A DNA stretch of 64,000 nt from Dyella japonica A8. GTDB taxonomy: Bacteria > Pseudomonadota > Gammaproteobacteria > Xanthomonadales > Rhodanobacteraceae. Both the position numbers and the translations under genes were made by a program. The notes under the pieces were generated by a model. That model made no database searches. It was not told the origin of the DNA and worked only from the letters and a program-made list of their open reading frames with translations. Of this stretch, positions 25,374-32,048 are shown piece by piece (positions within the stretch are counted from its first letter, which is position 1; every line of letters begins with the position of its first letter). The DNA lies in assembly GCF_000725385.1 (NCBI RefSeq), contig NZ_CP008884.1, positions 806,001 through 870,000 of the forward strand, read 5' to 3'.

Positions 25374-25741
25374 CACATGAACTTGCCGCCGGTGATCCGG
25401 CCGTTGGCATCCACTTCGGCGAAATAGCGGCTGTTGTTGCTGCGCAGCTCGCGCGTGGCCACCGTACCCGGCAGCACCAGCAGCACGTCCGGGTAGGCGG
25501 CGCGGAACTGGTCGGGCGTCGGATGGGTAGCGATGAACGCGTTGAATGCCGTCATGTCCGTCACGAAACCATGCACCGGCGCGGGCGCCGTCGTGGCCGG
25601 CGCTGCCGGGGCGGCGGCAGGCGTGGCCGGCTGGGTGCCGGCGGGCGTGGGCTTGGCCATGTACAACGGCCCCTTGTTGCCGCATCCAGCGAGCAGGGCA
25701 ACGGCGGTGCACAACGGAAGCAGCAGGAGTGATCGGCGCAT
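25373..25741 (-). CDS. lptM: LptM-like lipoprotein with C-terminal extension domain
   Basis: A 122-residue lipoprotein. The signal MRRSLLLLPLCTAVALLAGC is followed by GNKGPLYM, the hallmark of LptM (YifL), a small lipoprotein encoded just before dapF that assists LptD maturation. E. coli LptM is about 67 residues. Here a Pro/Ala linker leads to an extra domain of 67 residues (VHGFVTDMTAFNAFIATHPT ... GRITGGKFM) not known from E. coli. That domain recurs, 55 of 67 residues identical, in the stand-alone lipoprotein at 35043-35333. Its function is unknown. Confidence 0.85.
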   Translation of the reverse strand: MRRSLLLLPLCTAVALLAGCGNKGPLYMAKPTPAGTQPATPAAAPAAPATTAPAPVHGFVTDMTAFNAFIATHPTPDQFRAAYPDVLLVLPGTVATRELRSNNSRYFAEVDANGRITGGKFM

Positions 25742-25899
25742 GTCGGGGTATCCGGCGGGAACCGCGCCAGTATAGGCAAGCGTCGAAAACGTGGCGAGCG
25801 AACGCCGGGCGCACGCTTCAGGTCCGCGCGGCAGCCTGCCTGCCGCTATCATGCCGCTGTCGCCGCCCCGCGCGGTTCGAGTGCAAAAGAAAGACGACG

Positions 25900-26571
25900 A
25901 TGGATTGGACCGCGCTGCTGCGCCTCCCTTCGACGATCCTGCTGATCCTGGCGGTGATCGCGCTGATGTTCACCCTCTTCCAACTGGTGGCATTGCGCCA
26001 TCGGCTGGACCACGGGCACCGGCTGGCCGCCGCGGGCCGCGCGGTACTGCTCATCGTGGCGTTTGCGCTCACCCTCGCCCTGAGCGGCATGGGTTTCGCG
26101 CTGCGCGGCTATCGCCTGCTCAACGACGAGTCGCCGGTGGTGGACCTGGACGCACGCATCCTTTCGCCGCAGCGCTGGATGGTCGTCGTGCACTGGCCTG
26201 ACGGCACCATCCGCAGCGTGGACGTGGCCGGCGACGCCTGGCGCGTGGAGGCGGTGGTGCTGAAGTGGAAACTGCCGCTGTTGCCGCCGCTGTATCGCCT
26301 GGACCGCTTGTCGGGTCGCTATGACGATCCGAACGAGGAGATGCATGCGCCGCGCACGGTGGTGGATTTTCGCGAGGCGGGACAGTTCGATCTGCTCGAT
26401 CTGCACAAGCAGTATCCGCGCTGGCTGCCGGATGTGGATGTGCTGTTTGGCAGCGGGGTGTATCTGCCGCTGGTGGACCAGGGGCATTACACGGTAAGCC
26501 TGATGCGGACGGGTGCGTTGGTGGCGCGGCCGGATGAGGCGACGCAGCAGCGGATTGCGCAGCCGTTTTGA
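25900..26571 (+). CDS. Conserved membrane-anchored hypothetical protein
   Basis: A 223-residue protein with two N-terminal membrane segments (about residues 10-30 and 46-68) and a soluble C-terminal part of about 150 residues containing YRLLNDESPVVDLDARILSP and FGSGVYLPLVDQGHYTVSLM. It resembles proteins annotated in xanthomonads only loosely as efflux-related; nothing here shows a transport function. The ATG at 25900 is divergent from lptM. Confidence 0.7.
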   Translation: MDWTALLRLPSTILLILAVIALMFTLFQLVALRHRLDHGHRLAAAGRAVLLIVAFALTLALSGMGFALRGYRLLNDESPVVDLDARILSPQRWMVVVHWPDGTIRSVDVAGDAWRVEAVVLKWKLPLLPPLYRLDRLSGRYDDPNEEMHAPRTVVDFREAGQFDLLDLHKQYPRWLPDVDVLFGSGVYLPLVDQGHYTVSLMRTGALVARPDEATQQRIAQPF

Positions 26572-27070
26572 TGAAGGGTGCTCCTCTGACTTTGGTGAAG
26601 AGTGGGGGCTTCGACGCGCTATCGCGCCGATTTTGGCGGGCGCTTCCCCTTGGGCGTGCGGGGAGTAGCTATGGATGGCTGCGGTTCTGAGGAGCGAGGT
26701 GTTAGTTGGGGTGAGGGTTGCCACCTGGCCTCACCGCTTCGTTCTTTAGCCGTCATCCCGGCGTAGGCCGGGATCCAGTGACTTTGCGCTCGGTTGTAGC
26801 GATTCCGCGACCTGGCTCGCCTGCCGCGGGCTTCCGCCCTCCTGCCGGAGGCCGGGTCACTTTTCTTTGCTTGCCCAAAGAAAAGTAACCCAAAGAAAGG
26901 GCCCCCCGGATGACGCGCCCTCCGGGCGTTGCCCGGAAGGTTCGCGGACGGGTTCCGGGCTTTTCGACGGGGCTCCTGCCCCGACGAAAAGTGCCTGGCA
27001 TCCCTGCCAGGCACCCCTACGGGGCCTGATCTCCACCCGCCCGCCGCGTCATACGGGGACCCGGTAGGTC

Positions 27071-27110
27071 AAAAGCCAAAAGCCAAAAGCCAAAGGCCAA
27101 AGGCCAAAGC
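27071..27110 (+). repeat. Heptamer tandem array in element A
   Basis: Tandem AAAAGCC/AAAGGCC units, almost six copies. The array is anchored by AGGTC on the left and CAAGAGC on the right, as in copies B and C, where unit sequence and number differ. Confidence 0.8.
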
Positions 27111-27154
27111 AAGAGCCCGAGCCGTCAGCGGAGCATCCAAAGAGGCGAGTCCCC

Positions 27155-27237
27155 TGTGGGAGCGCACCCTGTGCGCGACTGGGGCGTCTCGTAGTCACCG
27201 CTCCGCTAGGTTGTCGCGCACAGGGTGCGCTCCCACA
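27155..27237. repeat. TGTGGGAGCGCACCCTGTGC inverted pair nested in element A
   Basis: Complete second-family pair located between the two modules of composite element A. Copy C carries it at the same place. Copy B retains only a diverged left arm. Confidence 0.85.
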
Positions 27238-27732
27238 GAAAAGCGGGGCGACCGTGCGTATCCCATCGGCGCCGAAGCGCGGCCTCGCTTTAAGTCCTCA
27301 TCGCCATGGCGCGTTGCGAAGCGCTTGGAAGTATCCGCTGTGTAGAGGCGAAGGCTGCCAAACAATAGATTGCCTCACGCGTTCGGGCCTTTCCCCACGA
27401 AATGCTGCCAGCTCTGGCTCTAAAGGCCATTTTCTTTGGGTTACTTTTCTTTTGGGCCAGCAAAAGAAAAGTGACTCGGCCTTCGGCAGAAGGTCGAAAC
27501 GCCCGCTGCGTAAGCGGCCAGATCGCGGGATCGCACGAGGCGACAACCAAACCTGGCCGAAACTGGATCCCGGCCTGCGCCGGGATGACGGTGCTTATGA
27601 CACCGTGAGGCTGGATTGCGAAAAGCCACCCTGCCGGTCTTCCGCGACACAAGGCCGGCCCAGTGGGATGCCCCTCGTGCCTGTCGGTCCTCGCCCCATC
27701 ACCTAGACACCCAGGCGCCAGCCAACACCCAA

Positions 27733-28206
27733 TCAGTCCAACACCTTCTCATACCGCCACGCATCCGCCCCATCCCCGTAATACCGCGCGTAGCGCCCGA
27801 TGCGCTGATACCCCAGCCGCTCATACAGCCGGATCGCATCGTCGTTGTCGGTGCGCACTTCCAGGCGAAGAGACGTGCAGCGGCGGCGTTCCGCCAACCT
27901 CTCCGCCGCCTCGAGCAAGGCCGACCCCACCCCCTTCCCGCGCGCCTCCGCCTTGGTGGCGATGGAATACAGCCGAGCCACCTGCGTGCCCTTGCGGAAG
28001 AACACCACCGCCGTGCCCAGGAAGTGGCGATGGTTGGCGCTGGCCACCAGCACCTGGGCGCTTTCGCTGTCGAGGTGGCGGCGATACTGGCCCCGGCTCA
28101 GGCGGTCGGTCGCGAAACTGCTCTCTTCCAGGGCAACAAGGTCGTCCAGATCGGAAAGTTCGGCACGCCGCACGCGTACGGCGGCGGTCGCGGGCATGGG
28201 TGTCAT
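27733..28206 (-). CDS. GNAT family N-acetyltransferase
   Basis: A 157-residue GNAT enzyme transferring acetyl from acetyl-CoA to an amine. It shows VRRAELSDLDDLVALEESSF, the beta4/motif A region ARLYSIATKAEARGKGVGSALLEAA with the RGKGVG pyrophosphate loop, and RLYERLGYQRIGRYARYY. In pseudomonads a similar GNAT domain is fused to a C39-like peptidase domain and sits beside an RLAN-ATP-grasp gene; here the peptidase part is absent. The ATG at 28206 is preferred; an ATG three codons later is also possible. It is divergent from the RimK-like gene, with a shared 359-base control region. Confidence 0.85.
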   Translation of the reverse strand: MTPMPATAAVRVRRAELSDLDDLVALEESSFATDRLSRGQYRRHLDSESAQVLVASANHRHFLGTAVVFFRKGTQVARLYSIATKAEARGKGVGSALLEAAERLAERRRCTSLRLEVRTDNDDAIRLYERLGYQRIGRYARYYGDGADAWRYEKVLD

Positions 28207-28565
28207 CAGGGGCGGTCCCGCTGGCGCGCTATGAAACAAGCGGCGCACTTTAGTCCCCCCACCCCCCGGGGGCAACGATGACTTGTGGCGTATTTCAGAG
28301 CGTGTCCAATTTGCCGGCCCTGGCCGGCGCAGGATGTAACGATCAGGTCCACGTCCGGGCGCGACGGCGTGAAGAAACCCGCGGTGGATGCTCCGTCCCT
28401 GGGCACCGGACTGACCTCACCGTCCGGAATTTGAACCGCCTCTTAAATCCAGCCCATGCGTTGGCTTGTGTCGTGCGGCGCATGTGCGCACACTGCGGCA
28501 CTTGCGCCGTGCCGCCCCGTTCCCCCGCGTGACGACACTCCTCGGTTCCATCTGACAGAGGTGTC
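28207..28565. other. Divergent control region between GNAT and RimK-like genes
   Basis: A 359-base gap without coding potential. It should hold both promoters. A C/G-run (28255-28275) and a palindromic TTGCCGGCCCTGGCCGGC stretch near 28310 are visible. No confident -10/-35 pair was found by eye. Confidence 0.4.
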
Positions 28566-30050
28566 ATGACCCGTCTCGTCCTTGTTGTCGAGAAGGCCTC
28601 CGACTGGAGCGTCTACTACCCGTCCGCGGACGTGGTCACGGCGATGGATTACCTGCGCGAGCCCGTCGGCGTGGACGACGAGCGCACCCACGTCATCAAT
28701 CTCTGCCGCAGTTACAAGTACCTGGGCACGGGCTACTACGTCTCGCTGCTGGCGGAAGCGCGCGGGCATCGCGTGATGCCGTCAGTGCGCACGGTGAATG
28801 ACCTGCGTCGCCGCGCGCTGTATGGCCTGGAGATCGAGGACCTCAGCGCCAAGCTCACTCACTTCCTGCCGGCCGGCGGTCGCGACACCACCGACTTCGG
28901 CATCCTGGTCTACTTCGGGCAGACCGCTCACCCGGCGCTGCAGGACCTGGCGCGCCAGGTCTTCGAAATGTTCCCCTGCCCGTTGCTTCGCATCGAGTTC
29001 GAGCGCGACCGCGTGTGGCAGATCAGCGCCATCAAGCCGGTGGGCCTGCATTCGCTGGACGATGCGCAGGAAGATGCCTTCGCCGAGGAGTTGGACCGCT
29101 TCAGCAAGAAGCTGTGGCGCAAGCCCAAGGCACGCAAGCAGTTCCGCTACGACATTGCCATGCTGGTCGATCCGCACGAGGCGATGCCGCCGTCGAACAA
29201 GAAGGCGCAGAAGCTGTTCATCGCCGCGGGCAAGGAACTGGGCATCGAAGTCGATCCCATCGGCAAGAACGACTACCAGCGGCTGGCCGAGTACGACGGC
29301 CTGTTCATTCGCGAAACCACCGCCAGCGACAACCATACCTATCGCTTCGCGCATCGCGCGGAAAAGGAAGGCATGGTGGTGATGGATGACCCGACGTCGA
29401 TTCTGCGCTGCACGAACAAGATCTTCCTCAACGACCTGATGGTGTCGCGCAAACTCGCCGTGCCACGCACGGAGATCCTCTACCGCGACGACGCCAAGGG
29501 ACTGAAAGAACTCGCCGGCAAGCTCGGTTATCCGCTGGTGCTGAAGATTCCCGACGGCTCGTTCTCGCGGGGCGTGGTCAAGGTGGAGGACGAGGCGGCG
29601 CTCAACAAGGCGACGGCCGAGCTGTTCCAGCACAGCGCGTTGCTGCTGGCGCAGGAATTTGTTTACACCGAATTCGACTGGCGCATCGGCGTGCTCAACA
29701 ACGAGCCGCTGTACGCGTGCAAATACTTCATGTCGCGCGGCCACTGGCAGATCTACAACCATGGCGCGAAAGGCGCGTCAAAAACCGGCGAGTCGGAAAC
29801 GTTGCCCATCGATAAGGCGCCCACCGACGTGGTGAAGCTGGCGCTCAAGGCCACGCAGGCCGTGGGCAATGGCCTGTACGGCGTGGACATCAAGCGCGTC
29901 GGCGACAAGCCGGTAGTGATCGAGGTGAACGACAACCCGTCCATCGACGCCGGCGTCGAGGATGAACACCTCGGCGAAGAACTCTATGGCCGCATCATGC
30001 AAGAGTTCCTGCGGCGCATGGAGCTCAAGCGCGCAGGCGCCACGGATTGA
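28566..30050 (+). CDS. RimK-like ATP-grasp ligase with N-terminal RLAN domain
   Basis: A 494-residue protein. The N-terminal ~150 residues (MTRLVLVVEKASDWSVYYPS... YKYLGTGYYVSLLAEARGHR) match the RLAN domain that precedes a class of RimK-like ligases. The ATP-grasp domain follows, with FIRETTASDNHTYRFAHRAE, lysines in LVLKIPDGSFSRGVVKV and the metal ligands of VIEVNDNPSIDAGVEDE. ATP-grasp enzymes of this type join an amino acid or peptide to a carboxylate through an acyl-phosphate. The substrate is unknown. The divergent GNAT gene is the known genomic partner, so a shared peptide or protein modification is inferred. Confidence 0.88.
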   Translation: MTRLVLVVEKASDWSVYYPSADVVTAMDYLREPVGVDDERTHVINLCRSYKYLGTGYYVSLLAEARGHRVMPSVRTVNDLRRRALYGLEIEDLSAKLTHFLPAGGRDTTDFGILVYFGQTAHPALQDLARQVFEMFPCPLLRIEFERDRVWQISAIKPVGLHSLDDAQEDAFAEELDRFSKKLWRKPKARKQFRYDIAMLVDPHEAMPPSNKKAQKLFIAAGKELGIEVDPIGKNDYQRLAEYDGLFIRETTASDNHTYRFAHRAEKEGMVVMDDPTSILRCTNKIFLNDLMVSRKLAVPRTEILYRDDAKGLKELAGKLGYPLVLKIPDGSFSRGVVKVEDEAALNKATAELFQHSALLLAQEFVYTEFDWRIGVLNNEPLYACKYFMSRGHWQIYNHGAKGASKTGESETLPIDKAPTDVVKLALKATQAVGNGLYGVDIKRVGDKPVVIEVNDNPSIDAGVEDEHLGEELYGRIMQEFLRRMELKRAGATD

Positions 30051-30071
30051 TCCGACGTTCGTCGCCGCCCT

Positions 30072-30207
30072 GGTGGGAGCGCACCCTGTGCGCGACCGCG
30101 GAGCAGCGCTGACGTCTCAGTGGCTGGTTTTCGCAGGACGCCATCGTAACAACCAGATGTTGAGTAATGTTGAGCCGCCCATGTCGCGCACAGGGGGCGC
30201 TCCCACA
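30072..30207. repeat. GTGGGAGCGCACCCTGTGCG pair with long spacer
   Basis: Second-family arms separated by about 85 bases, longer than in other pairs. The spacer includes GTAACAACCAGATGTTGAGT. One arm has a single change (CAGGGGGCGC). The rest of the 30051-30388 gap shows nothing recognisable. Confidence 0.8.
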
Positions 30208-30388
30208 GATGGCGTTGGCCGCCGGACAGCAGGGTGATTCCGGCAGCCCGTCCCTGGACTGCCGTCACGCGGGCGCGATCCATCGCGCCGCCCCGGCGAG
30301 GTGCCCAGCCATCCCAGGCCGTCGCACGGGGCCCCACGCCGCGACGCTCCTGTCGCGGCATCCACTGCCAGGCAGATTCGTTATCGCA

Positions 30389-30643
30389 TCAGTTCCAGAT
30401 CAGCTGGGCGGCCGAGCGGCGGCGCGGCCGCAGCAGAGCCAGCAGCTGACGCGGCAGTGAGGGCTCCAGCGCCAGCAGCACCACCAGCGGCGCGCCCACC
30501 AGCCAGAACGCCGGTGTCCAGCCGAGCGCGTCGGTGTGCGCCGGCGCCAGCGTGGTCAGCAGCAGCGCCGCGCCAGCCAGCAGCCACAGCAGGGCGGCGC
30601 CAAGCAGGCGTTCGTGATGGGCGATTCGGGTGGTCGGGCGCAT
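30389..30643 (-). CDS. Small hypothetical membrane protein
   Basis: An 84-residue protein with two hydrophobic segments (LLGAALLWLLAGAALLLTTL near residue 13 and FWLVGAPLVVLLALE near residue 46) and a basic C-terminus (LLRPRRRSAAQLIW). Not recognised. It is divergent from aroE. The hydrophobic pattern and closed frame favour a real gene; homologues would be needed to confirm. Confidence 0.5.
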   Translation of the reverse strand: MRPTTRIAHHERLLGAALLWLLAGAALLLTTLAPAHTDALGWTPAFWLVGAPLVVLLALEPSLPRQLLALLRPRRRSAAQLIWN

Positions 30644-30799
30644 GGGAGTGATCCGTCGTCGTGTGTGGCGCAGAGCCTGACCGGACGGGATCTCAAAACC
30701 TGCGATGCCACACGTGGCGCGGATGGCGGGGCTAAAATAGATGGTCCGGCACCACCGGAATCCGTCGTCGGGCGGCAGGGACAGTCATCAGGAGCAGGC

Positions 30800-31630
30800 A
30801 TGAGTGCAGGACAGTTCGCGGTGTTTGGCCACCCCATCGGCCATTCGTTGTCACCGCACATCCACCAGGCGTTCGCGCGCCAGTTCGGGATCGACCTGGA
30901 GTACCGCACCATCGATGCCGCGCCGGGCGGATTCGATGCGGCCGTGCGCCGCTTTTTCGCCGACGGTGGGTGTGGCGCCAATGTGACCCTGCCGCACAAG
31001 ACGGCCGCGTTCGCGATGGCCGATGAGCGCAGCGAGTCCGCGCAGCGTGCCGGCACCGCCAACGTGCTCACCCCGTTGCCGGGCGGGCGGCTTGCCGCCC
31101 ACAACACCGATGGCGACGGCATGGTGCGTGACATCACGGAGCGCCACAGCGTGGATCTGCGCGGCCACACCGCCCTGTTGCTTGGCGCCGGTGGCGCGGC
31201 CCACGGCGTGGCATGGTCGCTGCTCGACGCCGGCGTGGACACGCTGACCATCGTCAACCGCACGCCCGAGGCCGCCGACGCGCTGGCCGATGCCATCGGC
31301 GAGCCGGCACGCGCGCATACGCGCTACTGGGAAGACCTGGCCGATCTGGGCGCGTTCGACCTGATCGTCAACGCCACCTCCGCCGGCGTGCTGGGCAAGT
31401 CGCTGGATCTGCCGTTCGCGGTCGTGGGCAATCGCGCCCTGTGCTATGACCTCTCGTATGGCACGGCGGCGGCTGGCTTCCTGGCCTGGGCACGCACCGC
31501 GGGCGCGCGTTATGCGTTCGACGGCCTGGGCATGTTGATCGAGACCGCGGCGGACGCCTTCGAGCTGTGGCATGGCAAGCGCCCCGACACCGACCCGGTC
31601 TACGCCGACTTGCGCAAGCAGTTCGGCTGA
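30800..31630 (+). CDS. aroE: Shikimate dehydrogenase (NADP+)
   Basis: AroE reduces 3-dehydroshikimate to shikimate in aromatic amino-acid synthesis. The 276-residue protein shows [20 protein letters not shown] (substrate serines), NVTLPHK with the catalytic Lys near residue 65, NTDGDG, the NADP loop [12 protein letters not shown] and NRT for the 2'-phosphate. An AGGAG site precedes the ATG. A YkgJ-type gene follows after 10 bases. Confidence 0.96.
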   Translation: MSAGQFAVFGHPIGHSLSPHIHQAFARQFGIDLEYRTIDAAPGGFDAAVRRFFADGGCGANVTLPHKTAAFAMADERSESAQRAGTANVLTPLPGGRLAAHNTDGDGMVRDITERHSVDLRGHTALLLGAGGAAHGVAWSLLDAGVDTLTIVNRTPEAADALADAIGEPARAHTRYWEDLADLGAFDLIVNATSAGVLGKSLDLPFAVVGNRALCYDLSYGTAAAGFLAWARTAGARYAFDGLGMLIETAADAFELWHGKRPDTDPVYADLRKQFG

Positions 31631-31640
31631 GCGGGCCCGC

Positions 31641-31919
31641 ATGTCGCGCCCGGCAACTGCACTCCTCTGCCGGGCCGGCTGCGGCGCCTGCTGCATCGCA
31701 CCGTCCATTTCCTCGCCGATCCCCGGCATGCCCCACGGCAAGCCGGCCGGCGTGCGCTGTGTGCAACTGACGGACGACAACCGCTGCGCAATCTTTGGCC
31801 AGCCGGAGCGTCCCGCAGTCTGTTCCGGCCTGCGGCCGGATGCCGCCATGTGCGGCGATTCCCGCGAACACGCCATGGCCTATCTGGCCGCCCTGGAAGC
31901 CGCCACGCGCTCGGGCTGA
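31641..31919 (+). CDS. YkgJ family cysteine-cluster protein
   Basis: A 92-residue protein with the cysteine pattern CRAGCGACC near residue 9, then RCVQL, RCAIF and VCSGLRP further on. This is the CxxCxxC zinc- or iron-cluster motif of the YkgJ family. The exact role is unknown. It starts 10 bases after aroE and is probably co-transcribed with it. Confidence 0.8.
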   Translation: MSRPATALLCRAGCGACCIAPSISSPIPGMPHGKPAGVRCVQLTDDNRCAIFGQPERPAVCSGLRPDAAMCGDSREHAMAYLAALEAATRSG

Positions 31920-32048
31920 CGAAGCCTTCACGTCGCTGACGATTCGCAAGAACGTGCCTGCGCGAAGTGCGGCCGTCTAGACGTCCGCCTGACATTAGAT
32001 CGTGCTAATTTCCGCGCCACAGGGGGCACATTGCGGGGAGAGAACGTC

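Larger units (their letters stand above)
26703..27610. mobile_element. Composite multi-hairpin repeat element, copy A
   Basis: One of three related elements (others at 46922 and 60589). The left end is TTGGGGTGAGGGTTGCCACC followed by a REP hairpin (CGTCATCCCGGCGTAGGCC). The right end is the mirrored REP hairpin near 27565-27598. Inside are two modules. Module 1 (26860-27060) is a chain of hairpins, including GTGCCTGGCA-TCCC-TGCCAGGCAC. Module 2 (27290-27520) carries ACTTTTCTTTTG-GGCCAG-CAAAAGAAAAGT at 27443-27472. A heptamer array and a GTGGGAGC pair lie between them. No believable protein is encoded. The element looks like a non-autonomous, MITE-like unit or a structured non-coding locus; which one is undetermined. 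Confidence 0.7.

Noticed and set aside
26749..27700. Several short open frames inside the composite elements
   Set aside because: They recur only because the repeat recurs, consist of hairpin sequence in several frames and have no ribosome sites. They should not be annotated as proteins.
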